DNA of 64,000 nucleotides, taken from positions 103,760,063 to 103,824,062 of the forward strand of contig CM041297.1 of NCBI GenBank assembly GCA_023052935.1, in the 5' to 3' direction. The position numbers and the translations under genes are program-made. The DNA comes from Piezodorus guildinii. Taxonomy: Eukaryota; Arthropoda; Insecta; Hemiptera; Pentatomidae. Shown piece by piece: positions 1-12,423 of this stretch (positions are counted from its first letter, which is position 1; each line of letters begins with the position of its first letter). The notes beneath the pieces were generated by a model. It was not told the DNA's origin. It worked only from the letters and a program-made list of their open reading frames with translations, and searched no databases.

Positions 1-35
1 TTTATTTATATACTTAGTTTGTAATAAAATTCATT

Positions 36-47
36 AATATATATAAT

Positions 48-104
<57 letters not shown>

Positions 105-105
105 A
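36..105. repeat. (TA)n microsatellite
   Basis: Nearly uninterrupted TA dinucleotides. Simple repeat with no coding content. Confidence 0.95.
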
Positions 106-2397
106 TAAAAGAAGGATTAAAGAAAAAATAAAAGTTATCCATAAATCCAAAGAAAAGTTCGTGTAAAGAAGGCTCTTGCATAAAAACATAAAATTTAGAA
201 TGTTAGGTAATTTTAATTAAGCTGAAAGCTAAGGGGCACAGATTAAACTTCTTTAAGTAACAGTAGTGTTGTGCAGGTAGTGTAGAATAGAAGCGCCGTC
301 CCATGAGTGACTAAAGTATAGAGTGATATGAATATACGTGTATAAAAATACTGAGCATAAAAATAATTCTGTATTATTATGTGACATTTATAGTGACAAA
401 GATACTACATTTATACAGCTACTCATCATATTTGAGAAACTAATTACTAAAAAAATATAGAAACTAATCAGAATATCGTAATTACTAAAAAAAAAATAAA
501 TAATTGTAACTGAATCCATTCTAAACAATTTCCTGTATTTGGTGATATCCTTTGACCTTTGTCAAGCATTCCTGATTAAATTGATAGATATAAACTAATT
601 AAAATAACGTTATTATAATAAAAAATTACTATGGTATTTAGAATTTTTTCCGAGTTCAATTTTTGATTTGAAAATGTTTGAAAAATAGTACTAACATAAA
701 TCCATTCAAAAATTAATCTACTTGTAAGTAAACAAATGTAAACAGATATAACCATTTAAACTTAATATGTGAATTATGAGATATTTATTTATTATTTTTA
801 CTTTATCTTTTCCTCTTTCTTTTCTGTTTTTTTATAAAGTATAATATGTTCGCCATATATTGCATTTCATGAAAAAAAAGTAGTTAAGTTAAAAAATCGA
901 ATTATTATTGTCTAACTATAAACAAATGTTCTTATTATTATTGTTTTTATTATTATAATAATTATTTTAGCTAACATTATTGTAGAATGCTAGTACTCAC
1001 TAAGTTAATGATGTTTGTTTCATGTTTTGTTTTTTCTTAATAAAATTTTATATTTATTTTATTTGATTCGATAGTTCATTCTATGTAATATATGAATAAT
1101 TTTAAGTTCAGACCAAGATCTTTGTAGATCCCCCCCCCCAAAAAAAAAAAAATAATAAAACTAGAATATACCTATGGAATATATCAGTTAAATCTATTAA
1201 CATACTTATAAATTACATATTAACATACATAAAACTTAGGAACTTCCAAGAATCTAAGGTTTAAAATAATATAAATGGAAACAAGATATAATTTTAAAAA
1301 CTACGAGGATAAAAGTAGATTGAAAAATATCAAGAATGTGAATTTCCACGATCATTACTTCTCCGTATTCACGCAAGAATAATGTTTAAAAATATTTTTG
1401 TTTTCAATAAATAATAGATAGAAAATAAAAACATGAAAATTCTTTAATTCGAATCAATAAAGTCTATCCCCATTAAGGGTTGATTTCCCTCAGGAGTCTT
1501 TACTTCTTCCGATCCCATCAATCTTCCGAGTAAAAAAAAGTGTATTCCAGATGATCAACACACTGAAGAGAATGTCACTAGATCATTAAAAGACAACACA
1601 TTCACTTGACAAATTATTTTCGTTTCTATTAAATAAATAGAATTATTATAAATTAATTATGAAAAAAAAATTAGAAATGTAATGTCCACAACTAATGACA
1701 AGTTTTGAGTGACTAGTCAAGAGTATTAAACTAAAATAATATTTCCATGAAATGTGTAAGTTTTTGTTTTTTTTTAAGCATTAAGTATAGCGATCGAGTA
1801 AACTGAATTCTGTTGCACATAGTAACTTCACAATAAAAATAAATAAATATAGCTCAGCCTCTAAGGTTGGATTTCCTCCAAAATTTAAAATTGAATACAT
1901 AAAAATAGCAGGGATGAGAGAAAAAAATTGGGACTCCTAAAGGGCACTTTTCAAAAACCAACTGAATTATAAAACAAAATGTCAATGGTTTAATATAATT
2001 TAGAGTGCCTTTAGAGTTGTGCGGAACATTATGAAAAAAAAATCGATATTTACTTAATGATTTTTTTTCTTAACATGCAGTTTCAAAATGGAATGTAGGA
2101 AATAAAATATGGATCCGATATCCCGAAACCTCAACATGCGCCTAGGAGTTATAAAAATATATATATAATTCCAACTATTCTGTTATTACCATTGGGCCAG
2201 CGCGGAATTCTATTATTTTTGTAGAATTTGTGATTAAAAATAAGTTTAAGCGTAATATTTTAAACAAATGTATAGCTTAGTCAAGCAATATCCTCGACTG
2301 ATCATTCACAGTTCAGAGCTCATTATTTAAAAAATTTAACTTAATTAATTAAAAAATATATAATATATTTGAAACATGTCCAATATTGTTATTAATT
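106..2397. other. A+T-rich DNA, no gene seen
   Basis: All six frames are closed by frequent stops and I recognise no repeat family here. A C9-A13 homopolymer junction lies near 1131-1153. Confidence 0.6.
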
Positions 2398-2560
2398 ATT
2401 TATTTAGCGTCACTTTAATGCTACAGAGGCTAATCAGGCGATGCTGAAGAGGGAGTTGTAAATTTGGCCTATTCACGTTTTATTAGGATAGGGTTCTTTA
2501 TCGAGTACCTGACATCGCACTTGATTCAGGACCACCAAGTCTCTTTCCATCAAGCTCAAT
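2398..2560 (-). mobile_element. S1 SINE relic, body and tail only
   Basis: Read on the minus strand this matches the 3' half of the S1 family: the segment containing GTGCGATGTCAGGTACTCG, then a GCATCG..GATTAGCC..GTAGCAT..AAAGTGACG block, then a TAAATAAATAA tail. The tRNA-like head is missing or too diverged to see. An old, 5'-truncated copy. Confidence 0.7.
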
Positions 2561-2663
2561 CACGCCACAACCTTATTGTCATTCATAGTAACTGATTGTT
2601 AACTACATGAAAATCTAAATAGAAATATATTAAGATAGATAAAAAATATCAACTATTTTACAT

Positions 2664-2959
2664 TATTGTGGATGTAATTAGTTGACCGTTGAGAATTACT
2701 GGAAGGAATTAGTCCGGGTGGCGGTCATTAAATGAAACAACTAAATAGTTTCAACTATTTTATTGTTTGCCAACGTTTCGACCCCCTTTGTGGGTCATCA
2801 TCAGGGCGCATGGTGTGAGAATGGAAACTGTTTCCATTCTCCCACCATGCGCCCTGATGATGACCCACAAAGGGGGTCGAAACGTTGGCAAACAATAAAA
2901 TAGTTGAAACTATTTAGTTGTTTCATTTAATGACCGCCACCCGGACTAATTCCTTCCAG
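2664..2959 (+). mobile_element. Fold-back element FB-A (Penelope-like candidate)
   Basis: Two inverted arms of about 131 bp (2697-2829 and 2830-2961) meet with essentially no spacer and differ at about one base, an almost perfect palindrome. A direct repeat TATTTTACAT brackets it at 2654-2663 and 2960-2969, and I read this as the target-site duplication. About 35 nt of non-inverted sequence (2664-2698) lie outside the left arm. The same asymmetric leader (AGTTGACCGTTGAGAATTAC) precedes the arm in FB-B, so it belongs to the element. There is no coding sequence. Variable-length duplication, long inverted arms and a one-sided extension fit a non-autonomous Penelope-like element, which is inference. 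Confidence 0.75.
2854..2884 (+). ncRNA. Hammerhead-ribozyme-like core in FB-A
   Basis: CTGATGA, then a GACCC...GGGTC stem-loop, then GAAACGTT, is the order of the hammerhead conserved core (CUGANGA, helix II, GAAA, self-complementary ACGU). GCC just before CTGATGA can pair with GGC just after ACGTT as a short helix I. One extra T separates CTGATGA from the helix II stem, and the cleavage position would be U rather than the favoured C. The same motif sits on the minus strand of the left arm. Activity is untested. Confidence 0.45.
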
Positions 2960-3195
2960 TATTTTACATAAATCAATAATCTTTCTATGCGACTTCATAA
3001 GATTTAAAATTTAAATAAAACGGTATGTAGATATCTCATTACCTTAGGTCATATTTAGATAAGTGTTAGTTGATGTGGTTGTTCTACCACATGCTTGTAA
3101 CCATAAATATCAAGACAGAAATAAGCGCAATATACTTGTTTTCGTTTCTAAACTTGTATTTAACTGGCATATTTGTCCAAAGCATTTTAATGTTA

Positions 3196-3640
3196 GTATT
3201 ACGCAACAAGACCTTACATCATGACCTCAAGATCTCTCATGTCCTTGATCAAATCCCATCCAAATTCTCACCCTTCCACCAGAAACTTACTCTTCTTCCT
3301 AATCCCCTGGCACAATCCCTATCTAATACCAACTAGGCTTACAACCCCCCTCGTAGGCTGAGGCGGCAGTGGCCGAGAGATCTCATATAAATATGAAAAT
3401 GGAGTGCTGGCAATGGCCAACTTTTCCACTCAAGCCCGAGAGTGTGTGGCTCTAGCGCCCTCACTCACTCTCCACTGACTCGATTGGTGACGCGGCTGAC
3501 TGAGAGGCGCTGGGATCTCCTGACATTAGGCTTCGGCATCTATTTCTAGATGCAGAGGATTGATTCGGAGTTTCCAGGGGCAATATGTAAATATTGCATT
3601 TAGGTGTGAATGTGGCCAAGATTATAATTATTTTAGTATG
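3196..3640 (+). pseudogene. Jockey-like LINE 3' end (J-c), broken
   Basis: The translation at 3208-3390 carries the Jockey C-terminal pattern (HHDLKI, IPSKFSPFHQKL, LPNPLAQSLS, PPRRLRRQWPRDLI) with an in-frame stop after SNTN. The reverse-transcriptase core upstream is absent. The 3' UTR that follows (GCGGCTGACTGAGAGGCG) matches the copies at 29.5 kb and, inverted, 5.3 kb. A dead 5'-truncated retrocopy. Confidence 0.8.
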
Positions 3641-4719
3641 TTTTTCATTTGTTATTCAGGTTAACTTATTTTATTTCTTTTGTTTTACTTTGTACAATGG
3701 AATTAATGACTTCTTTTAGCTCTAATACTTATTGCCCAAGATAGTGGCAGATTGTATTATTTCTTAATAAAGAAATATTATTTAAAAAAAAAAAGTATTA
3801 CACAACTCATAATGATAAAAATTTATTTGTTCCATTCTTCAAAAGAAACTTTTTTATCAGTAATATTTTTCAGATTAAGAGTAGATAACTATGTACAGAA
3901 AACACATTTCCTAATTAGGAAGCACATAATTATTTTATTTCTAATATTACAATGATATTTTCATTAAACTTTACTAAAACATGGCATAAAACTTAAGAAA
4001 ATATTCAAAAAAACGGATCCCACTTCCACCAATAACTTATCCTAAAGGATAAAAAAAACCCGAATCTGAATAAATAAATAAATACAATTAAGAAACGGGC
4101 GAGACAAACGAGCTCTCGAAAGGGGTCGTTAGGGTTCGACAAATCCCAGTTAAAAAATCTTTTGAGACTCGGTCTAATTGATTGCGCCTCTTCAACTTAT
4201 CCTGGATTAGGTTTTCTTTGACTAATTGGTCACACTCCATTTGTTTGTAACCTTAAATGCCTATCCCGATGCTTAAACAATAATCCACGAATCAGGAAAG
4301 AATTCCTTAAAATATTTACATATCATAATAAAAATCTATATAACAGACTCGAGAGTAAGTTTCAACAAAGATACCATTAACATAGTTAATTTTATAGTTA
4401 TTTTCACCCGAATATTATAGAATTTTAATTATCAATAATATATTCTCTTTAAAAAATCAATATAATAAGTTATAAATATTTTTGTCAAATAAATAGCAGT
4501 TGTTAATTCTTGCACTTTACAACTGCTGTTAATATCACATTATTTTTTTTAATATTATTTCTTTAACTAATTTTAGTCGGTTTATCATAGAAATTTTGCT
4601 CTTCTAGCTCATGTAAAAAATCTTAAAAGGCAAATGGTAAAAACATCTGAGAACGAACGTTATTAGATTCAAAACAAAGAATGAAAGAACAAGAAAAAAA
4701 AAACATTTATATATAGAGT
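3641..4719. other. A+T-rich DNA, no gene seen
   Basis: Contains only short spurious frames. A slightly richer patch at 4095-4270 is not recognised. Confidence 0.55.
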
Positions 4720-4910
4720 TCGAGAGAAATACCGAGGTTCAGTAAAAAATTAAACCTTAGTTGGGAAGTAGAGGGAGCATTCAGTTTGAAGGAGGTTCAA
4801 GGGTATGATTGAGACCATTATTTTGGACTTACTGGAAGTGAACTCGGGATTAAAAGTCCGGTTTCCAGAAAGATTTTAACGCTTTCCACTGAACAGCTCT
4901 CTGTTTTTAT
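4720..4910 (-). mobile_element. Possible tRNA-derived SINE head
   Basis: The reverse complement of about 4840-4905 has a tRNA-like arrangement: a GTTCAGTGGAAAGCG A-box-like stretch and a downstream CCCGAGTTCACTTCC B-box-like stretch. No second copy was seen in the window, so family status is unproven. Confidence 0.25.
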
Positions 4911-5129
4911 AAAATTAAGAATTTATCAATATATATTGTCTGCTTGTACGAACACATTTAAGTTAGGAGGCCACTCGATTTCGAGATTTCTCTCTAGTAT
5001 TTATGTTTTTTTGATTTTATCCAATATAATATTATTTTTTTTTATTAGTTATATTACAATTTGTTACAAAATGAACAATAATAATATTGATATGAGACCA
5101 CATTCATACTATATATACAGAAAATGATA

Positions 5130-5425
5130 ATAATAGTCAAATTACATAAAATAGAAAATAAATAAATTCATATATATACAATAAAATAATAATAAATAAA
5201 AAAACAAAACAGCAACCTATAATGGAGATAAATAAAAAGTTGGCAAATAAATAAACATCATTCAAACAATCATAACTATATACAATATATAAAACTGCTA
5301 AAGGGACCCCAGCACGCGCTTTTCCCTCCACTTGTGGAGAAAAAAGCGGAATCCAAGAGATCCCAGCGCGTCACTGGTCTGAGCCAGTGGAGGCAAGTTA
5401 GGGAGCTTACCAGGGGGGGTACCAT
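5130..5425 (-). mobile_element. J-c LINE 3' UTR fragment
   Basis: On the minus strand this matches the 3' UTR of the J-c copy at 29.55-29.85 kb, including CTCCACTTGTGGAG and the CAGCGCGTCACTGGTCTGAG region. No coding part remains, so this is a severely 5'-truncated insertion in the opposite orientation. Confidence 0.75.
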
Positions 5426-6358
5426 TATTCTCGGCTAAAAATGAAGAATGGGCTAAAATTGTCAATTGCATGAAAAATTTCAGTTCCCTTAAGTATTTAT
5501 ACTTAAGAACTCTAGCGTTTTTCTCTTCTTTTTTTTTTTTTTTTTTTTATTTCGATATAATGTGTGTTTGTACGACCGAAGTTAAGTTGAGCAGCAGAGA
5601 GTTAGGGATGTGGAGATTTCATTTTAGTATCTATATTCTATTATTTTTTTGATTCTTCGATATTAATATATGCACTGATATGCTGAAGATTACAACATAT
5701 TTCGTCTTAGAATGCTGATCGTCCTAAAAGCGGTTAAGACTGATAGGTATTTAGTAGAAATCAGGTATTTGCAGCCGTATCATTGTTATCATATATTGAT
5801 ATAATTATATTTTTTTTAATTTATTTATTGTAATATACAACTGTATATTAAATAACAGAATGAATAAATATGGAGAGGGAAGAAAAGCCGTGAAAATGTC
5901 TTGAGAAAGAACTACCCAGTGGTAGCACTTACTATATTTAAAGTAGTTATTTATGTATATCATAGTAAGCTGTGGATATATAAATATCAAATGTGATATT
6001 AATATTGTGGACTTGTATTGCTTTTATATTTTGTAGATTTATTTACTTAGTTATTATTAATTTATGCTGAAGTTAAATTTGTTATTTGTACCTTGCAAGT
6101 CAGTTCCACTTGTATAGGGATTGCCTTAAAGACAAATAAATAAAATTATTATCATTATGATTCACTAAACAATAAATAGTTATTTTTTAATTCGAATAAA
6201 TTAACCCAAAAAAAAGTATTGAAGTAAAATTTTTTGTTATATTCATGGGACCTTCTAATACATTTTCACCCTCTCCTATACTTCCTTACCATGCTCATTT
6301 AAATAGGGGTAAAAGAATTATGAAATATTATTATTAAAAAGAAATAAGAGGCGTATAA
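5426..6358. other. A+T-rich DNA with a possible LINE/SINE tail
   Basis: No gene seen. Around 6085-6150 the sequence ends in AAAGACAAATAAATAAA after a CTTGCAAGTCAGTTCCACTTG stretch, like the 3' terminus of an unidentified retroelement. Confidence 0.45.
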
Positions 6359-7128
6359 AGGTAACCTTCACTCTTAGACGATAATCTTGTCCGCAAGTTT
6401 ATTTCAACTCAATACCTCTTTCAGAGACAGTCCGGTATCTTGGCCTACTACTAGACAAAAGATTGACATGGAACCCACACACAAGGCTTAAGACGTAAAA
6501 GACAAGAACTCAACCTGCAATTCGGACAGTTATACCGACTACTCAACAGAAAATCTGAGCTTACTGTTGACAACAAATTATTATTCTACATGACAATACC
6601 GAAGCCTATTAGGACCTTAAACTGTGGGGGACAGCTAAACGTTCAAACATAAAACGAATTCAATCCTTCCAATTCTAAGTCCTCCGAACCATAGTAAATG
6701 CTCCTTATTATGTCACCAACCATACTCTACACCACGACCTAAATATTCCATTTATTTTAGACCATATTCCGCCATTATTCTCCAAATTCCATCAGAACTT
6801 TATTTATCACCCCAATTCTTTAGCTCAATCCCTATCTAGCTCCACACATCCTTACTGCTCCCCTAGAAGGTTGAAACTGCAGTGGTCCCGCTACCTCTTG
6901 TAAAAATGTATATTGGAGTTCTAGCATTGACTAGATTCTCCAATCAATGTGATGTATGTATGACGTGTATATTTGTAAACATTTTATTGGTTTATTATTC
7001 TATTTATATTGTATTGTAATTTTATTGCTGTGTAAATATTGTATGAATGTTATCTTTCACTACTAATATTGACGTCCAAATTGGGACAGAATGTAATACT
7101 ACTCAATAAAACGAAAATAATATTCTTT
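6359..7128 (+). pseudogene. Jockey-like LINE 3' half (J-b), broken
   Basis: Fragments of the Jockey C-terminal domain are readable across frame breaks: VRYLGLLLDKRLTWNPHTRL, LYRLLNRKSELTVDNKLL, then PSYYVTNHTLHHDLNIP-like text and RRLK near 6870. The related copy at 41.5 kb keeps this region open; here at least two frameshifts and several stops interrupt it. The 3' UTR runs to ACTCAATAAAACG near 7110. Confidence 0.8.
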
Positions 7129-7403
7129 ATTTAAAACAGATTTGTCTCATTAAACTAAAGGTAAGCTGAGTAATTCTGGGTGAAAGTGTCAATGAAACTT
7201 TTGTTACGTGCGCTCAACTTTTTTTAAAATTATTTTATCAAACATTTTTATGAAATATTTATTTATCAATTAATTTGTTTCCTATAAAATTATTTCCTAA
7301 CTGCCTATTGCTAACTTTTTCATTTGTCAGACGTCTCATCGTCCATCCCTCATCCGCCTTGTGATTATTAGGAACTATGGTATTAATTAGGCTGAGATGG
7401 TCC

Positions 7404-7725
7404 ACATAACGTTACCATCCCCCTAGAAGGTTGAAACGGCAGTGGCCCCGACACCTCTTGTAAATACGTATATATTAGAGTTCTAACACTGCCTAGATTC
7501 TCCACTCGATGTGCCGTATGTAAGACGTATATATGAGTACGAGGGATTTCTAGACTTTGCATATTTTTTTTATTGATTAATTATTGTATATATATATATA
7601 TTTCATTATATATTATTATAATTTATTTACCTTGTAAATATTGTATGAATGTGGTATAAATGTTGTATTTCACCACCACTATTATCGTCAAAATTAGGAG
7701 AGATTGGAATATTGCTCAATACAAA
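7404..7725 (+). mobile_element. J-b LINE 3' terminal fragment
   Basis: Starts at the last codons (PRRLKRQWPRHLL, 7415-7455) and continues through a J-b 3' UTR ending near ATTGCTCAATAC. It directly abuts the simple-repeat tail of an oppositely oriented RTE-like LINE. Confidence 0.75.
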
Positions 7726-7726
7726 T

Positions 7727-8735
7727 TTCTTCTTCTTCTTCTTCTTTCATTAGCTCTTTATTTCCTTTCAGCGTATAGCTTGCTTTGCTTCGGCCCACTT
7801 TTTCCATTCCTCTCGGTCCATAGCCATATGTTTCATCTGAGCCATTGCCTTCCCCGATTTTCTCCAACCTTTTCCAGATAATTATTGAAGGTGTTCGCGG
7901 CCTACCAACTGGTCTCTTCCCTTCTGCCTTTACTTCCAGGTACCATTGGACTTTTCTATCCTCCGGCATTCTACATATATGTCCGAACCACTTCAGTTGT
8001 CGTTCCTCGATCCTGATTTTCATGGTTGATACTTTTAAATCCTCTCTAATGATTTCGTTTCCGACGCAGTCCCTCCTTGTTTTTTCCACTACTCGCCTAA
8101 GAAATCTCATTTCAGCTGTAGTGAGTCTTTTAATTAATTTATCTAGGACTGTCCAGTGTTTTGCTCTATTCAACAAGAACGGAAGAAATGTAGTCATAAA
8201 AATGACTAACTTTATATCTTGGGATATTTCTTTTTTGCCGACTACGGCACGTTAATTTGGAAGTAGACGCTGTTTGCTTTGCTTATTCGACTTTCCATAT
8301 CTAGCTTGCCATCCCGACTTATTAAGGTTCCTAGGTATTGGTGGTTTCTACACATTCTAGCAACCCTCCATTACAGGTTATATTCATGTCCTCGATCGTC
8401 CTTCCGAGTTGCACACCTTGCTTTTGGCGTCATTTATCTCCATGCCCTATCTGTGTAGTTCCTCTCTCCATTATGTTACAGCTTCTGGAGGTTCTCCCAG
8501 GAATCCGCAATGAGCACAATGTCATCAGCATAAACTAAGAATTGAGCCAGAACTGGGAATAGAATTCGATACCCTACCATCGCTCTGGAGCTTCTTCTCT
8601 TACATATTTTAATGATATCGCCCATGAACGCTACGAAGAGGATTGGGCTCAAGCTACCTCCCTGTTTTACTATCCCCCCAATAATCTTCTATCAGCTATA
8701 CAATCGGTGTACCAGGATCCCAAAAGGGTTGTGGC
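7727..8735 (-). pseudogene. RTE-like LINE, RT core to C-terminus (RTL)
   Basis: On the minus strand, translation from about 8680 downward gives a reverse-transcriptase core (GGSLSPILF, then FLVYADDIVLIA with the YADD catalytic pair near 8525-8540), then YQYLGTLISRDG, then the C-terminal RTE-type signature (LKWFGHICRMPEDRKVQWY, GKRPVGRPR). The element ends in an AAG-repeat tail at 7727-7747. Frames change several times and the endonuclease part is missing, so it is dead. RTE versus a neighbouring clade is inferred from the motif style only. Confidence 0.75.
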
Positions 8736-9402
8736 ATGGAATCTCAACCATTCCCATCCACGAAAGGAGTAAAACAGAGGGTAAAAATTGTAGATGAATT
8801 AAAAAGAAATATCTAACTACGGTCTGAATGAAATCTTATCGCGAAATATTTATATCCTCCTTTAAAACAATTATTAGTCTGAACGTAAAAACAAGAAATC
8901 TAATAAAAATATCTGCTGGTAAAAAGTCTCCCAAGCCAGATGATTTTCCACACGGAATGAAGAAAGAGAAGGGGCCAGCATAATATCGGCGGGTGAAGAA
9001 GAGACACCGCCTTGCCCGGCAGATGCGCCTTTGAGTTTTTGCCTTCCCCCTAAGGCTGTCCCTCTCAGACTATTTTCCAGTTATTTTTTTTATTTTTTTG
9101 CACTCAACTTTTTTTACTTGTTCTTTAACAGAGGCGCTAAAACAGAAAGCAGGTAGCGGTCCGGGAGTGGAAAAGCTAATCGGTGCTCGGTGGGAACTGC
9201 ATTAGGACGAATTAATGTAATCTCTAGGGCGGCTTTTAGAAAAACTTTGAGAGAAATGGTCAGTTCCGGAATCAACGGTTGGTCAATTTCGATTGTAAAT
9301 TTATATAAAACAATATTAGAGAAGAGACAAATAAAATATCATTTAAAATACACTTGTTTTTCATATGTTATTTGATATTTACCACTAGTAAATGAAAAAC
9401 GC
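8736..9402. other. Unrecognised sequence
   Basis: No gene seen. A less A+T-rich patch at 8930-9230 has no long frame and no copy elsewhere in the window that I noticed. Confidence 0.4.
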
Positions 9403-9790
9403 TGTAAATGATTTATTGTTCTCAAAATATAAATATTAGGCTGTAGCAGGCAATTATTTAATATGAAAAGGTAAAAAATTCAAAGGAAAATAGCATTGAA
9501 CCACTGCTAATTCAAAACGCTTTATCTCTGCTAGTTCTTAACTAATTTCAATGATTTTTTTTATTTTGTAGAAAATTTAATTCTCTATGCACAAACAATA
9601 AAATCCAAAATGTTGGTATTTATTTATTCATTATTAAGGAGAAACGGATTTTTTTTTATTCGTTATTCAGTTTCTACGCATCTTGAAACGTAAACCCTCA
9701 AATCTTGAGGGGAAGAGGAGATCATTTTTTTATTCTTTTTTTGGTCGATTACAAAGGTTTATTTTTGAAAATTATAAACCAAATGTACTT
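9403..9790 (+). repeat. R-beta repeat copy
   Basis: Shares an ordered set of blocks with copies at 41.3, 44.6, 49.8 and 58.9 kb: TATGAAAAGG..AATTCAAAGGAAAAT, CACTGCTAATT, CTCTGCTAGTTCT, then long T tracts and GGTCGATTACAAAGGTT. Non-coding; class unknown. Confidence 0.6.
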
Positions 9791-9929
9791 ATACTAGATT
9801 ACATTACTGTTTCCTATTCTTTTCTATTCTTTCGATTTTCATTTAAATAGTTTTTTTTTATTCCAGAACGCCTTACATTTTTTCTCCATCTTCAATAATA
9901 ACTAAGTCTCTTATATAAGTTATAGTTTT

Positions 9930-10025
9930 AAGCCCTAATCAAAACAACCAACCCACTCTTAGGGCACTGATGACCTTAGGGTTTTGTGGCTTTGAGCCCT
10001 AATCAACAACAATCAACCCACATAT
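9930..10025. repeat. Short direct repeat around a 3'-end-like segment
   Basis: AGCCCTAATCAA..CAACCAACCCA occurs at 9936-9958 and again at 9994-10020, flanking CTTAGGGCACTGATGACC. This looks like a local duplication or the terminus of an unclassified element. Confidence 0.35.
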
Positions 10026-10079
10026 TCGGACATCATATGTAATCAAAGAATGCATTTTCTCTCTCCTAGGTTTCGAGAC

Positions 10080-10430
10080 CTCCATCTTTTAAGGTACCTC
10101 GGAGCATTATCAGGAGTAAAGGAGAGAGAACAGACAAGCGGGTTTGAATCAAGTTAGTTTGGAATTAAAGGAGAAGTATCTATTTTCGGCAATGATTGAT
10201 GATGGCTGATGGAATATTCAGGTCTCTATGAGTAAAATTATTAGTAAAAAGGTAAGGAGGATTAAGGATTTTTCGAAGGATATTAAATTGCATGGATTGG
10301 ATACGGGAGGAATTGGATGGTCTAGTAGAACCCCATATCCCAATATCATAGTTCTGAATAGGTCTAATAAATGTTATATAAATGATTTTTTTACGTTGAA
10401 GAGGGAGTTTTGAGCGTTGGTGGATTAAGT
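10080..10430 (-). pseudogene. Jockey-like LINE C-terminus (J-a), broken
   Basis: Minus-strand translation shows degraded J-a text in several frames: YPIHAIQYPSKNP (for RIQSxQxxILRKILN), RPEYSI, then FTPDNAPRYLKRWRSRNLG matching the usual PDNPPRRLKRKWPRDFLV end. Many stops; a relic. Confidence 0.7.
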
Positions 10431-10559
10431 GTTAGCGTGATCGGTATCTACGAGCAATTTTTAGAGAAAATTTTTTTTCGAACTTGACTAAAGACATAAA
10501 AAAAAATATATATAAAAATAAATAAAAAAGGTCTCGGGTTTATTACGTGGGGGATTAGT

Positions 10560-10810
10560 ACTGTTTTACAGCTAACGACCGTGCAAGTAGGTGATTAGGC
10601 CTAAATCACGCTCGGCCTTCAGGCTTTTTCCCTAATTCTGGGTAACCACTTTTTAGACGCTGGGTGACCCCTATGAGGTTCTCCATACCCCAGGTTCGCT
10701 CTACGGCTGAAATAATAGAATAAATAATTCTGCCCAGCCGGGATCCTGGGACCCAGAAAACAGTAGCCTAATGATCTATCCACCAGGCCAAAGCGCTCCC
10801 TGACGACATA
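10560..10810 (-). mobile_element. tRNA-derived SINE, family S2
   Basis: The head at 10735-10805 reads on the minus strand as tRNA-like (TGGCCTGGTGGATAGATCA A-box region, GGTCCCAGGATCCC degenerate B box). The body matches the copy at 51.3 kb block by block (GGTGATTAGGCC, GGGTAACCACTTT, CTCCATACCCCAGG-like). Pol III transcription is expected for the family; this copy is diverged. Confidence 0.75.
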
Positions 10811-11089
10811 CATACACAAAATATTTAAAAGACTTAGTTATTTGGATCTTAAAATGTATATTTTCGTTGAAAACTTCGATAAAAATTTTATCATTATAGC
10901 GAAATTTTTCAAATATATGTAATTCATTACTAGGGTAGTGATCGAAAAATATAAGCAATGAGTGACATGCAGCTTATACAGCCTCATATATACAAATTCT
11001 TGGTTACTAGTATTTAACCAATGATTAAAAGTCGTTTACACAGATACATAAACATTTATTATCATGGAAGTCATATCATTAAAGTCTTA

Positions 11090-11200
11090 TATTTTATGCT
11101 GGGTAAATATTGTATGAATGTAGTATGTATGATATCTTTCACCACTTCAAATTGGGACGGATTGTAATTTTACTCAATAAAAATTGTTGTTGAAAAAATG
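11090..11200 (+). mobile_element. J-b LINE 3' terminus
   Basis: About 105 bp matching the J-b 3' end, from GGGTAAATATTGTATGAATG to CAATAAAAATTGTTGTTG plus a short A tail. An extreme 5' truncation. Confidence 0.8.
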
Positions 11201-12423
11201 TCTTATAATCCTGTATACGCTGGGCTATCCGTGAAATAATAATACTTCCAAGTGACATTTCAAAACTGAGGGTGGTTTCTATTGAAATAAATTAGTGGAC
11301 TCTATAGATTTAAAATAAATTAAAAAAATTGTTCAAGGGGAACGATGAGAAGAAAAAACTTCGTTTGCAAACGTACTAAGTATGAGAGCAGACTCGGCTC
11401 ATCTACACCGTTCAGACGCTAGCTTAAGACTCGACTGGCCACGAGGCAGTCAAAAAACAATTGAAAACGATCGTCTTCTTTTTCTTTCTCTTCTATTCAA
11501 AACTTTTAATTATATTTATAATAACTATTTTTAAAACAGATAAAAAATAAAGATTAATACAAAAATGATCTATTGATAAATATCATAAAAATTATACAGT
11601 TTAAATTATACACTTTTCCTTTTTTTTTTTTTTTTTTCCATGAAACAGTCATGAAACCTCATATGGCCATAACATATGGCGTGAACAAATCCAAATAAAA
11701 CGAAAGTAAATCAGTATTTTTGTTGTAACAGTTACCCTGCTAGAGTGCCATTAAATACGTACAGTAAAACTCACATTATAAAACATGAATAAAGTAATTT
11801 CATTATAATTAGAACAAATAGATGAAGGGCAAATGAATAATAATTGTGGGATGGAAAGGATTATTCTGTAAACGTTCCTGCTTTAGGATAATATGGTCCG
11901 AGCATTTAATATTCATTAATAAGGAAAACAACAAAACAATATTATTAAAAGCTATACTTAGAAATAAAAATATGGCTGGGTCAACAGATATAAGCTGCTA
12001 TAGAGAAATGGGATTTTTCACGATTCCAGGAATCCCCTTAATATTGAGGAATTAAGGGTAGCGGTTAAAAATGGAAGTGGTTTTCAAAAGGGACTTATCG
12101 AATTGACAAAGTTGAGCTCCCCATCTTATATTGAAATACACTAAATAAACATTTTTACATAAATTTATTAAATAAAACTTTATAAAAAAATAATTATTTT
12201 GCAGGAAAGTGAAAATAGTTTAAATTTATCTACAGGCGTTTAGGAACATCTTAAGTCCATACGCCTCTATCACAAGCAAATCAACTAACCATTGCTATCT
12301 TTGAAAATTCTCCAAGACTTCTAATTTTAGCATTACCATAAATTTTCACATTAATTTTATGTATTTCTTTTTAATACAGCTAAAGATTTCATTAAATTAA
12401 TGTATATAGAATAATGTTTAACG
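11201..12423. other. A+T-rich DNA, no gene seen
   Basis: Only short spurious frames. A small GC-richer patch at 11390-11470 is not recognised. Confidence 0.5.

Noticed and set aside
7845..8255. 136-codon plus frame
   Set aside because: Antisense shadow of the RTE-like LINE on the minus strand.
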